Both the position numbers and the translations under genes were made by a program. From Methanoregulaceae archaeon UBA467 (GTDB taxonomy: Archaea > Halobacteriota > Methanomicrobia > Methanomicrobiales > Methanospirillaceae), in assembly GCA_002503825.1 (NCBI GenBank), contig DASP01000007.1, positions 124,001 through 188,000 on the forward strand: 64,000 bases of DNA, given 5' to 3'. Under the pieces are notes generated by a model. The model saw only the letters and a list, made by a program, of their open reading frames with translations. It had not been told where the DNA came from and did not search any database. Shown here in pieces: positions 53,434-62,009 of this stretch; within the stretch, counting starts at the first letter, position 1; every line of letters starts with the position of its first letter.

Positions 53434-54993
53434 ATGAACAGGCAGTACTGCTGGATATTCCTTGTCATAACGATATGTCTTTTTATAGCGGGCATACCAG
53501 CAGACGCTGCCCATTCCAGCCAGTCCGGGGCTTCTTCATCACCTGGTGACAATGGCGCCCAGGCTGGCATCTCTGCTGGATCGTCTGCAGGCAGTCCTCA
53601 GGATTCCTCATCCTCTGCAGGAAATTCAGGGGACTCCGGGAGCAGTTATACAGGCTCATCAGGGTCAGCATCCGGGGGCGATCCAGGTAACAGCTTTTCG
53701 CAGCCACACGAGCAGCCCGGTATGTCGATGGGCAGCCCGGGTCTGACTCACGATCAACCAGGTACAACCGCGGAAAATATTCAAACCGGGTCGGAAAATG
53801 CCGGCCAGGGCTCTCCTTCCCGGTCGGGCATGTCAGGAGACAATTCCGGCCCGTCATCCCCGGCTCAACCCGGCGAACCGGCGGCGCGGATGCAGGATCA
53901 AAATACCGGAAGCCCCGAATCAAACCAGCAAAACTCCCAGGAATCACAGGCCGGGTTCACCAGCGGGAGAACCGCGGATCCCGCCAGGAATGGAGCTGCC
54001 GATGCCGGAACGGGCAGTGGATCGTCCCGGGGACCGGAAGGAGGGAACGCTGCCGGGTCACCTGAATCCCGGGGACAGGCAGCAGGCCAGGAGCGACAGG
54101 CAGGGATTATACTCTCCCCGGCTAGTGCAGATTCCGCCCGGTTCGCCTCTGGCGGCAGGGACCGCACTTCCCCGGTACAGGACACAGGCCGGGGTGCATT
54201 ACCACAGCGACAGCAGCACGGGCCGCCTGCTCAATCCGGAAGCTACCCCTGTGCCCCTGCACAGACGATCCCGCTTACTCCGGTGGCGGGGCAGGGCCAG
54301 AGCGAGTCAAAGGACGACCATTCATCCCGACCGCGGTCCAGGCGGACCGGACCCCCCCCTGTCGACGTCATAGAGACGGCAGTTCCCGGCACTCCATTCT
54401 CCTCCCGGCCTGCACTGCCGTTCTTACCACTGAGCCTGTTGTTATTCGGCGGATACCGGAGAATTTCAAAGAATAACGTGCTGGAGCACGATGCACGGCA
54501 CATTATCTACCAGGCCATCACCGAACGGCCGGGTATCGAGGTGAAGACGCTCGCCGATACGACCGGTATCAATGAGAATACGCTGCGGTATCACCTGGCC
54601 ATGCTCGTTTCAACAGGGAAGATAACCTGCTTTACAAAACCTGGCATCGTGCGATACTTCCGGAACCAGGGTACATACCGCCCGTTCGAGCAGGTGGTAT
54701 TCCACTATCTCTGGACCGATACTCCACGCTGGATCCTGTGGCTGCTCATCGATCACCCGGGACTGACCCGGCAGGAGATCGCGGATGCCCTTGCTATCTC
54801 GGGTCCGTCGGTCACCCGGCAGATGGAGCACCTGATAGAAGACCGGATCGTTGTGAACCGAATGCCGGGCCGGTCGAATCATTATGAGCTCACAAAGGAT
54901 GCTGCCATGACAATCACCCGGCTGATGGCCAGTTCCCCGGTAATGAGGCATGAAGAGATCCCAATAAAGCCTCTTTTAGTTACTGCCGACTGA
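53434..54993 (+). CDS. Membrane-tethered double wHTH regulator with low-complexity ectodomain
   Basis: The 519-residue protein has a signal peptide (about 1-26), a Ser/Gly/Gln/Pro-rich stretch of about 285 residues (27-315), a single hydrophobic segment (327-341), and two winged-helix domains inside the cell (about 348-412 and 430-500). The HTHs read TGINENTLRYHLAMLVSTGKI and LAISGPSVTRQMEHLIEDRIV. Membrane-bound wHTH proteins are known in methanogens, but I do not know one with such a long disordered outer region. It is followed at 55261 by a secreted protein. The sensed signal is unknown. Confidence 0.75.
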   Translation: MNRQYCWIFLVITICLFIAGIPADAAHSSQSGASSSPGDNGAQAGISAGSSAGSPQDSSSSAGNSGDSGSSYTGSSGSASGGDPGNSFSQPHEQPGMSMGSPGLTHDQPGTTAENIQTGSENAGQGSPSRSGMSGDNSGPSSPAQPGEPAARMQDQNTGSPESNQQNSQESQAGFTSGRTADPARNGAADAGTGSGSSRGPEGGNAAGSPESRGQAAGQERQAGIILSPASADSARFASGGRDRTSPVQDTGRGALPQRQQHGPPAQSGSYPCAPAQTIPLTPVAGQGQSESKDDHSSRPRSRRTGPPPVDVIETAVPGTPFSSRPALPFLPLSLLLFGGYRRISKNNVLEHDARHIIYQAITERPGIEVKTLADTTGINENTLRYHLAMLVSTGKITCFTKPGIVRYFRNQGTYRPFEQVVFHYLWTDTPRWILWLLIDHPGLTRQEIADALAISGPSVTRQMEHLIEDRIVVNRMPGRSNHYELTKDAAMTITRLMASSPVMRHEEIPIKPLLVTAD

Positions 54994-55210
54994 GTGTCGC
55001 ACAATGTACCGGATCCTCATCACCGTTTCCGGAACCCGTCATGAAGTTTCCGGGGGTCACCTCATGCCCGGAGTATGCGTTATTCACGCATATCCGTGCG
55101 TTCGCACAGATTCCCCGATCCTGCTCCGGATTTGACTGCAACCTGATATGTAGCTTTTTGTGTGAGAAAAAGTTTGATAATCCCTGCCGAGGTTGTAATG
55201 GAGACCGGGT

Positions 55211-55233
55211 GTCCGGGACCACTCGTCCCGGAC
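55211..55233 (+). promoter_or_regulatory. Leader hairpin upstream of the secreted-protein gene
   Basis: GTCCGGGAC (55211-55219) pairs with GTCCCGGAC (55225-55233) around CACTC, a perfect 9-bp GC-rich stem. It sits about a dozen bases before an AAAGGAGTG ribosome site and 28 bases before the ATG at 55261, so it may shape translation or mRNA stability. It could also end a preceding transcript, but no T-run follows. Confidence 0.5.
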
Positions 55234-55260
55234 CCGAATATCCAAAAGGAGTGAATAAAA

Positions 55261-55797
55261 ATGTTAAAGAAGATCGCTCTATGCGCAATGCTGGTCCTTA
55301 TTCTTATTCCGGCTTCCGTCATGGCAGCCGGGCAGAGCGGACAGGCACAGCAAAAAACGTCCGATGACACCACGGCCCGGTTACAGACCCAGGTCAGATC
55401 CATGCAGGAGTCCGGGTCGGCTTTACAGGACGGAGAACGCCAGACGGTCAGGAACCGTTCATGTATACAGGACTGTGACATGGTGCAGAATATGACCCAG
55501 AACCAGATCCGGCTGGGATATGCATCCGCTGTTTCCGGGGACAGCCCGGGAACTGCATTTTGTAATGGAAATGGTGCAGGGAACTGCACAGCCATGCAAC
55601 AGCAGGGCGGGCAGGCAGACAGACTCCAGTACAAGTCCTCTTCACAGCAGCGGGCCCAGTCCGGTCTCACGACCGCAGAGGGTCAGAGTACCCTGGACAG
55701 TTCTGCTGAACAGTCAGGTGACCGGTTCCGTACAATGGTCCGTTCCATGATAAAGAACCAGACAAAACTGCAGGACGGTTCCTGCACAAACTGCTGA
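55261..55797 (+). CDS. Secreted Ser/Gln-rich protein with cysteines
   Basis: The 178-residue protein has a standard signal peptide (MLKKIALCAMLVLILIPASVMA) and a mature part rich in Gln, Ser and Thr. Paired or spaced cysteines occur in CIQDCDM, FCNGNGAGNC and the C-terminal SCTNC. It has no recognisable domain. An AAAGGAGTG ribosome site lies eight bases upstream, behind a 9-bp leader hairpin. It follows the membrane-tethered regulator on the same strand after a 267-base gap, so it may be regulated or sensed by it; this is inference. Confidence 0.7.
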   Translation: MLKKIALCAMLVLILIPASVMAAGQSGQAQQKTSDDTTARLQTQVRSMQESGSALQDGERQTVRNRSCIQDCDMVQNMTQNQIRLGYASAVSGDSPGTAFCNGNGAGNCTAMQQQGGQADRLQYKSSSQQRAQSGLTTAEGQSTLDSSAEQSGDRFRTMVRSMIKNQTKLQDGSCTNC

Positions 55798-56187
55798 CGA
55801 ATCAGACCAGACTGCACACTGCAGGGATGCATCAGAAGGTGCATCCGGTAAATCTTTTTTTGCGGGGGTCCACCGGTGTATTTATGCATCCAGGAGATTT
55901 ATCGGGTCGCTCAGACGTTTAGATTCATTACGGAGGTAAATGAATCTTTTTGCAATTTAAAAAATATTTCCTGTTCAATGACCTGCTTTTTTGAATTATT
56001 CTGTCAATTTTAAATGATTTTAACAGCCTTTTACCCGAAAGAAATTCATATATGCCTGTAAATCAGTAGAAAATCAGATGAATAATGCTGTTATCGATAA
56101 TGAGGATTATTTAAAAAGATTTAAGAGATTTGAACTTATTTTGGGAGAAAAAATGGATTCGTCTTTATAAATATTTTATTGCGCCTT
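55798..56187. other. AT-rich intergenic region
   Basis: A 390-base gap clearly richer in A and T than its surroundings from about 55910 on. It contains the downstream flank of the first small zinc-ribbon gene, including GATGGATTCGTC-like sequence that recurs near 56780. No gene is visible. Confidence 0.4.
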
Positions 56188-56409
56188 CTAATTCTTGCCG
56201 GGCGTCAGGACCGTGTAATGGTTCTTGCACTGTCTGCATGTTCCATCCCTTGACTCTTTGTAATAGGCTTTTGGCATATTGTACATAATCGAATTTTCTT
56301 TCAAACAATTGGGACAGGTGAAACGGATAATATACCCGGATCTCGTCCCGAAAACTGTCGGTTTTACTAAGTTTTTCATCATTGTATCAATCTCTGCGAT
56401 GCTTTCCAA
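56188..56409 (-). CDS. Small zinc-ribbon protein, copy 1 of a tandem pair
   Basis: The 73-residue protein has RFTCPNCLKENSIM and GTCRQCKNHYTVL, two CxxC pairs about 25 residues apart, typical of a zinc ribbon. It differs from copy 2 (56816-57061) at about eight of the last 54 residues, and the flanks are similar too. It lies in an AT-rich stretch. No ribosome site is obvious. It may bind nucleic acid or protein; the role is unknown. Confidence 0.75.
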   Translation of the reverse strand: MESIAEIDTMMKNLVKPTVFGTRSGYIIRFTCPNCLKENSIMYNMPKAYYKESRDGTCRQCKNHYTVLTPGKN

Positions 56410-56815
56410 TGATAGATTGTAACATCATCCAATCTGGATAATCATATTCCGATACATGTGTTGTGCGCCCGGCAGAGGTTCAATAATAGAATTGCTCTTT
56501 TTTCTAATTCCATCAAAAAGGCGTATATATGCCCAGTTTTTTCTGGTTGTACTATAATAGGAGGTCTGATCGTAAATAAGCGCTGTATGATCGTGAAGGA
56601 TGAGGCCATAAAGTGCGCCAGAAAGGAGATATATAGATTTTGGATAGAATATCTGAACTCAGTGCATTAAAGATCCAGCCGTGAGGGCACAGGACCAATT
56701 AAATCAAATATTTTGTGCTTGTGGAAAATATGCAGGTCTTCAGGCTCTGAAGAAAGAATCGTAACATATTGAAAGAAAAGATGGATACGTCTTTTTTTTG
56801 CAATAATTGCATCAG
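56410..56815. other. Gap between the tandem zinc-ribbon copies
   Basis: A 406-base AT-rich gap. It holds the upstream region of copy 1, which is similar to that of copy 2, and a plus-strand frame at 56458-56670 without recognisable features. I see no gene. Confidence 0.4.
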
Positions 56816-57061
56816 TTAATTCTTGCCTGGTGTCAGAACAGTGTAATGTTTCTTGCACTGTGCGCACGTACCATCCCTTGACTCTTTGTAATATGCTTTT
56901 GGCATATTGCAGACAATCGAGTTCTCTTTAGAACAATCAGGACATGTGAAATGGATAACATACCCGGATCTCGTCCCGAAAACTGTAGGTTTTACTGAAT
57001 TTTTCATCATTATATCAATCTGTGCGATGTTTTCCGCTGATAGATTGTAAACATTATACAA
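56816..57061 (-). CDS. Small zinc-ribbon protein, copy 2 of a tandem pair
   Basis: The 81-residue protein has HFTCPDCSKENSIV and GTCAQCKKHYTVL, the same two CxxC pairs as copy 1. The first eight to ten residues differ (MYNVYNLSAENI) from copy 1 (ESI), as expected if the start sites have drifted. It also has one extra Cys in IVCNM. Both copies keep the frame and the cysteines, so selection for the protein is likely. The role is unknown. Confidence 0.75.
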   Translation of the reverse strand: MYNVYNLSAENIAQIDIMMKNSVKPTVFGTRSGYVIHFTCPDCSKENSIVCNMPKAYYKESRDGTCAQCKKHYTVLTPGKN

Positions 57062-57412
57062 CCTGAATTATCATCTTCCCGTACTCCCGGTATGCGCCCG
57101 GCATACCTTCAATGATGGGATGCTCCTTTACTCATAATCCCATCAAAAGGGGGTTTTAATTGCCCAGATCTTTTCTGGATGTATTATTATAGGCTGCCTG
57201 AGGGTAAATAAACATAGCCTCATTAAGGAGGATTCACATTTATCCGGATCGCTTTAGAGAGCAAACGGTGTCGGCCCATAATTAACTGCCAGCAGATAAC
57301 AATGGCTGTTACCCGGGGCAATACCGGCACCTGACCGGGGTTCTTCCATCCCGGGGAATTCTTCAACTGGAAGTCCCTGTGGGCACCAATGGTTGCCTAC
57401 GCCGTTTCCACC

Positions 57413-57580
57413 CTAATCCAGTTCCCAGTTGTCAGAAACATAGTATGAAGGGGCTATCCGGTGGAGGGGCCCTCCGCACTGCGGGCATGTATACGTGCAG
57501 GGAGAAGGCGGAGCGCAGCAGGAGCCCCCGTCCTTAAGGTAAAACTCCCCGCTGCATTTTGCACATTTCAATCGTTCCAT
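57413..57580 (-). CDS. Very small Cys-rich zinc protein
   Basis: A 55-codon gene from an ATG at 57580 to a TAG. The protein reads MERLKCAKCSGEFYLKDGG, then SCCAPPSPC and YTCPQCGGPLHRIAP: two CxxC knuckles around a CC...C loop, giving seven cysteines in 55 residues. This is a strong sign of a metal-binding fold, and chance conservation of such spacing in a random frame is unlikely. It is probably missed by gene callers with a length cut-off. Function unknown. Confidence 0.65.
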   Translation of the reverse strand: MERLKCAKCSGEFYLKDGGSCCAPPSPCTYTCPQCGGPLHRIAPSYYVSDNWELD

Positions 57581-57876
57581 ACCGCTATTCAATGGCGGGG
57601 ATACGGTTGAACTCTTCGGTTCGACAAAAAATCCCGAGACAAACCGGGTCTGTACATAAACAGCCGGGAACTACGTTGTGAAGCGCGATTATGCCGTCAG
57701 ATAAGGGAAAAATACCAGCAGACAGTATAGATGCGAGAAAGGGAGAGTATTCAACCTCATCTACCTGTTCTGTTCACCACTGCAACTCCCGGAGTCCCCG
57801 GGATGTCCCCCTGGAGCCAGGGAACCATCTATTTCGGGATACCCGGCAATTTAACAGGATTATATCTTAAAAAAAT

Positions 57877-58323
57877 TTAATCGTATGATACCCGTGTTTT
57901 CTCATCTGTGAGTGTCGGAGCGAGCAGTTCTTTCCATGTCGCTGCATCCCATGTGCCGAGATGCGTATGAGTGGCATAGTAGTTCTCCGGTATTGGATGC
58001 GTACCGACGACCACTTCCATGTCGTATTTTTCGCGGATGAAACGGGTAAAGTACGCAATCCGGGGACAGGGCGGGTATCCGACCACCATGCCTGTGGCAA
58101 GGTGAATCACCCCGGCACCGTTCTTCTTCATCTCCGCCGGCACGGACTCAACATTGCCCCCGGGACACCCGTTGCAGGTGGCAAACCCGACAAGCTCCAC
58201 CTCCTTTCCCCTGTACCGCTCAAATGCTCCTTCACGGTTGCGAAGTGCACGCATGCATTTTCCCCCGGCGCAGGTCCGGTACCGATCGCAGATGATGATT
58301 CCCAGTTTTATGCTTTTTTCCAT
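57877..58323 (-). CDS. CGGC-domain protein
   Basis: The 148-residue protein has IIICDRYRTCAGGKCMRAL (residues 9-27), a FATCNGCPGGNVE block near residue 50 and HLATGMVVGYPPCP. This is the CGGC domain, a Cys-rich fold of unknown function common in methanogens and anaerobes, thought to bind a metal or cluster. It stands among several other small Cys-rich proteins here. The gene has a normal length. I see no operon partner. Confidence 0.88.
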   Translation of the reverse strand: MEKSIKLGIIICDRYRTCAGGKCMRALRNREGAFERYRGKEVELVGFATCNGCPGGNVESVPAEMKKNGAGVIHLATGMVVGYPPCPRIAYFTRFIREKYDMEVVVGTHPIPENYYATHTHLGTWDAATWKELLAPTLTDEKTRVSYD

Positions 58324-58834
58324 AGTACTCCCCTCTTATATTATGCCGTTATCCTGTATTGGATCGCATGGCAGAAATAGACTGATTATTCAGAAGCGGC
58401 AACCGTCCCCTGAACACAGGGTTATCGCCTGATACCAGCAGGACCTTCTCTTACATCACCCGGTGCCATTTCCACACTCCTCATCTGCTGCAGTATAAGA
58501 TACAACAGAATCAGGATGATGATACAGAATGTACCAATGAGGTCATTCCTGATTCCCTTACTCGTCCGGATGCCTGCCGGACTGGATACTTAAGCGGCAA
58601 TAAACGGGTTCAGGCCACCGCAGCGGAATTTGACTCCACTACCTCAGGAGCAAACGGTCCTGAACTGTCTTTGGCGGCATGCATGGTTTCCGGCGGGTGG
58701 CATCCTGCAGCAGGACTATTCCCGGACCTGGCATTTCCCCGGATAATGATGGGTTAATTTCTTCTTCCGGCCCTTTGCCCCATCCCATGCTCTTTTTAGG
58801 TCATGCACCACCTTAACAGCTGAGGTATTGTATT
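58324..58834. other. Intergenic region with a possible relic
   Basis: A 511-base gap upstream of the CGGC gene and of the small zinc gene at 58835. A minus-strand frame at 58422-58570 would encode one membrane helix (TFCIIILILLYLIL) but has no start codon before the helix, so it is a relic or chance. Nothing else is seen. Confidence 0.35.
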
Positions 58835-58993
58835 ATGCCAAACGGTGGACCCGGAATGGGGATGCAGCGCAGGGGTGTTCCCCCGGACGCATGCATCTGT
58901 CCGCAATGCAAAAAAGAATATCCGAAAACACGGGGAGTCCCCTGCCGGAGCCAGACCTGTCCTGATTGTAAGATCCCACTCATGGGGAAATAA
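58835..58993 (+). CDS. Very small zinc protein (CPQC/CPDC)
   Basis: A 52-residue protein from an ATG at 58835 with GAGGT eight bases upstream. It starts MPNGGPGMGMQRRGVPPDA and continues with CICPQCKKEYPKTRGVPCRS and TCPDCKIPLMGK. The CPQCG/CPKCG-type knuckles with RGVPC between are shared with small methanogen zinc proteins found near nitrogenase-like or metal-cluster genes. It is too short for common gene-finding limits. A good ribosome site and the motif support it. Confidence 0.75.
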   Translation: MPNGGPGMGMQRRGVPPDACICPQCKKEYPKTRGVPCRSQTCPDCKIPLMGK

Positions 58994-59143
58994 TTCCACA
59001 CCATTTTCCTCTTTTGGGCATTCAGAAGCCAGATAGTGAGATTGGAAAACGGTTTCAATGGGGAACCCTGATACGCTCCGTGGCAGCACCCGGGCAACCC
59101 CCTATCTCCCGGCTCCATGAATAATTGTGATACCGTATCCATC

Positions 59144-61111
59144 TTACAGGCAGAATACCCATGCATTCTCCATGATCACCCACCACGACATGGCAATAAG
59201 GGCAAGCGTTACGAGGATATAATGCACCCTCTGCGGGAGTGTCCAGTACTTCTCTTTCCATGCGAAGAAGGCCAGCACGGCAGACATGAGCATGAACAGG
59301 AACGCTAACACCGGCACGGTAAGTATGGCGCTGAGCAGGGCCGGTGGTGCAGGATCAAACATGTAGGCGCTAATTATTGCATGATTGCCGGTAACCCACG
59401 GCAGTAGTATAAATACAAATACAAGGAGGAGGAGGGCTGATGCGCCGGCAATCCATCGTGCGATACCGGCCCCCGCCGGAACCGGTAATTCCGGTACCCG
59501 GTATATTCGCCTGAATAAGAAAAGCAGCGGCCATAGAAAGACGGTTGCAAGGATGAGGCCTGTAACCAGCCTTATAGTGTCCAGAAATTTAGTCGTCGCA
59601 TACCATGGCACGCGGTCAAAGACAAGGATCGGAACGTTTGAATTCGAGAAGAAGTCGACAGTCCCTTCTGCACCTGTATGGAAGACGATATCTCCGTTGG
59701 CCGGGTGCGTCCCGTCGGCACGTGAAAAGATACCGGGGCCGGTCCGGACGAGTTCAATAATTTCTCCACCGTGAGGTATCCGGAGTATCCCTTCTGGAGT
59801 GGCCGTGACCTCAATCTGTATCGGGGGGGCGATATATTTCTCGAAACGGACGTAGTTGTGACGGTTTACCTCATAGGTACCTGTATACTGCTGCACGAGG
59901 GGAGAAACGGACGGATCGGACGCTGGGATTACTGCGGCCTCTGCCGGGTAATAGTGATCCATGAATTCCGTGAGTAGCTCATCGCGGGCCTTGTTCCCTC
60001 CCGGACTATTAAACGACACAAAGAAACCGGATTGCTCCTCCGGGAGGATTACAATCAGGGAATGGAAGGTGTTCGTATCCCCGCCGTGCACGATTAGTCT
60101 CTGGTTGTTGATAAGCATCTCGTAAAACCCGAGGCACATGCCGGAGACACGTGGATCATTTGCGAATGCACGGGAGTGCATCAGCCGGGCTGCAGGCTCA
60201 GGAAGGATGGTCGTGTTCAGGTATGTCCCTTCCTCCATGTGAACGGCGAGAAATTTTGCCATGTCGGGGGCGGTCGAGCTGATTGTTCCTGCAGGACCTA
60301 TCACGAAGATGGTGTCAGGTATGGGATTGTTTTTGAGACCGTCGAACTCGTAGCCTTCCGACAGGTTTGCTGCCATGTCCGGCGGAAGGTCTTCCCTGAT
60401 GCTTGTGCGGTTCATCCCGAGCGGCGAAAGGATGCGGGTCTGGAGATACTGCTCATATGACATGCCAGTCACATCCTCGATAATGACCGCGGCGAGTGTT
60501 GTCCCATAATTCGAGTACGAAGAAACCGTTCCCGGGGGACGTACCCGTGCGGGAATATTATTTGCACAGTATTCCCGGAACGGTACGAGGTCCTCCTTTT
60601 CCATGACCGACATGTGCCGTTCCGAATCCTCAAACCCTGCAGTATGGGTCATGAGGTGGCGCATCGTAACGGGTTTCCCGGGATAGGCATCAGGTATCCG
60701 GAAATCCACGAGATAGGTGTTCACATCGGTGTCGAGATCGATCGTTCCTTCAGATACAAGCTGCATCACCGCTGTCCACGTGAAAAGTTTAGTAATCGAC
60801 CCGATCCGGAAGAGGTTCCGTTCCGCCATTACCTTGGTCTGGTTATCGAGGTCTGTATAGCCGTATCCCTTTGCGAGGACAAGCCCGCCGTCCTTCACCA
60901 CGACAACCGTTGCGCCCGGAACATTGTATAGGGAAAGAACCGCCGGCATCGTCTTATCGAAGAAGAACTCCACCTCTGCCGGATCTGACAGGTCCCCCGG
61001 CCGGGTTGCTGCCGGGTAGTCAATCGCGGCAGTTGCCGGTATAAACACCGCACAAAGGAGCAGGGCCAGAAAAATACCGGATAAAAATATATCAGGAACC
61101 ATGGATCGCAT
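59144..61111 (-). CDS. Membrane-anchored class C beta-lactamase-like serine hydrolase
   Basis: The protein is about 655 residues from an ATG at 61111, behind a GGTGA site; the frame continues upstream but that part is unlike a signal. It has a signal peptide, the S-x-x-K motif GSITK (about Ser105), Y-S-N and H-G-G motifs of the class C beta-lactamase/DD-peptidase fold, and about five C-terminal helices. Archaea lack peptidoglycan, so the substrate is unclear: a surface peptide or ester is likely. It is divergent from the rhodanese gene. Confidence 0.88.
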   Translation of the reverse strand: MRSMVPDIFLSGIFLALLLCAVFIPATAAIDYPAATRPGDLSDPAEVEFFFDKTMPAVLSLYNVPGATVVVVKDGGLVLAKGYGYTDLDNQTKVMAERNLFRIGSITKLFTWTAVMQLVSEGTIDLDTDVNTYLVDFRIPDAYPGKPVTMRHLMTHTAGFEDSERHMSVMEKEDLVPFREYCANNIPARVRPPGTVSSYSNYGTTLAAVIIEDVTGMSYEQYLQTRILSPLGMNRTSIREDLPPDMAANLSEGYEFDGLKNNPIPDTIFVIGPAGTISSTAPDMAKFLAVHMEEGTYLNTTILPEPAARLMHSRAFANDPRVSGMCLGFYEMLINNQRLIVHGGDTNTFHSLIVILPEEQSGFFVSFNSPGGNKARDELLTEFMDHYYPAEAAVIPASDPSVSPLVQQYTGTYEVNRHNYVRFEKYIAPPIQIEVTATPEGILRIPHGGEIIELVRTGPGIFSRADGTHPANGDIVFHTGAEGTVDFFSNSNVPILVFDRVPWYATTKFLDTIRLVTGLILATVFLWPLLFLFRRIYRVPELPVPAGAGIARWIAGASALLLLVFVFILLPWVTGNHAIISAYMFDPAPPALLSAILTVPVLAFLFMLMSAVLAFFAWKEKYWTLPQRVHYILVTLALIAMSWWVIMENAWVFCL

Positions 61112-61287
61112 TATTGTATCACCAGACCTCTTGCACCAGGAACAATAGATATTCCGTTTTTTCCTGCCTTGATTCACGGTCTGAAATATCCAAGAATATA
61201 AAAATAGCGTAAAGAGGTACTTCCCGGCGCCGGAAATTGTAAATATAAGATGATGACAGGTTCTGTCATCCACGTAAGGTGAAGAAC

Positions 61288-61686
61288 ATGAAACCGATTC
61301 TTGCAGCACTGGTTATTGGTATTGTCCTGCTTACCGGGTGCATGACCACGTATCCGCCGGCAACCACTCCGGGCTACAGGGATGTGACTCCTGCGGAGGC
61401 CAAAGCCCTGATCGATCAGAACCCTGACCTTATCATTATCGATGTATCGCCGGTATATGCCCAGGGCCACATACCAGGAGCGGTGAATTATTACATCGGA
61501 GACGGGTCGCTTGACCGGGCCATTCCCTCGCTCGACCCGGAGGCAAAATACCTTGTATACTGCCACACCGATGCCGCTTCAATTCCCGGGGCTCAGAAAC
61601 TGGTCGATGCCGGATTCAAGGACGTTTCAAGGTTGCAGGGAAACTTTAAAGCCTGGGTTGATGCAGGCTACCCTGTCGAGATCTGA
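61288..61686 (+). CDS. Rhodanese-like lipoprotein
   Basis: The 132-residue protein starts at the ATG at 61288, with AAGGTGA just upstream (61275-61281); the frame opens at a GTG in that site. It has a lipobox LLTGC (Cys18), then a rhodanese domain with IIIDVSPVYAQGHIPGAVN and the loop YCHTDAAS (Cys92), which is a C-x4/5 catalytic loop. It may transfer sulfane sulfur or bind thiols on the outer membrane face. Repeat copy C follows about 45 bases after the stop. Confidence 0.9.
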   Translation: MKPILAALVIGIVLLTGCMTTYPPATTPGYRDVTPAEAKALIDQNPDLIIIDVSPVYAQGHIPGAVNYYIGDGSLDRAIPSLDPEAKYLVYCHTDAASIPGAQKLVDAGFKDVSRLQGNFKAWVDAGYPVEI

Positions 61687-61732
61687 AGAGACTGCTTAAA
61701 TCCCCTTTATTTTAACTCTTTTGTCAGCCATA

Positions 61733-61960
61733 CCATTCTCTTGCTATTCCTCTTTCTCCGCACTCCTCATCACGACACTTCCGGGGCTGAAGGCATGGCC
61801 GTTCAGGTGACCCTGCAATGCAATAAGGATCGTGCTTTGTCCGTGTTAAAAAAAATAACAGAATTCCAATCAAATCCGCCTCCAGATCATCCTGCAACGG
61901 GGGGTTGTTATACGGGATGCAACCCCCTCCCCATTGCTGGACCCTGCTCAAAAACAATAC
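61733..61960 (+). repeat. Dispersed repeat family, copy C
   Basis: Copy C carries CGACACTTCCGGGG (61773-61786) and GCAACCCC (61919-61926), 146 bases apart, and CCTGCAATGC in place of AATGCGACAGGG. GGGGGTTG and CAACCCCC form an 8-bp stem around it. It is the most diverged of the three copies beyond the last anchor. It begins about 45 bases after the rhodanese stop. Confidence 0.72.
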
Positions 61961-61983
61961 ACTTTTCCAAGAGAAAGTTCCCA

Positions 61984-61991
61984 TTTATATA
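61984..61991 (+). promoter_or_regulatory. TATA box for the leaderless PAS sensor gene
   Basis: TTTATATA at 61984-61991 is about 20-26 bases before the GTG at 62010. There is no Shine-Dalgarno site, so translation likely starts at the 5' end of the mRNA. Confidence 0.55.
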
Positions 61992-62009
61992 CCAGACCTT
62001 TTAAATACG

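Larger units (their letters stand above)
56150..57210. repeat. Tandem duplication unit of about 400 bp
   Basis: The block at about 56150-56580 (gene plus flanks) is repeated at about 56770-57210, offset by some 628 bases. Similarity covers the coding part and both flanks, including AATTCTTGCC near the 3' end and a CCATCAAAA/GCCCAG stretch upstream. The gene and its promoter were therefore copied together. The remaining sequence to 57412 carries no gene I can see. Confidence 0.7.

Noticed and set aside
57691..57870. 59-codon plus-strand frame
   Set aside because: No ribosome site, no motif and it runs antisense into the 3' flank of the CGGC gene.
58422..58570. Minus-strand frame encoding one membrane helix
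   Set aside because: No start codon precedes the helix; relic or chance.
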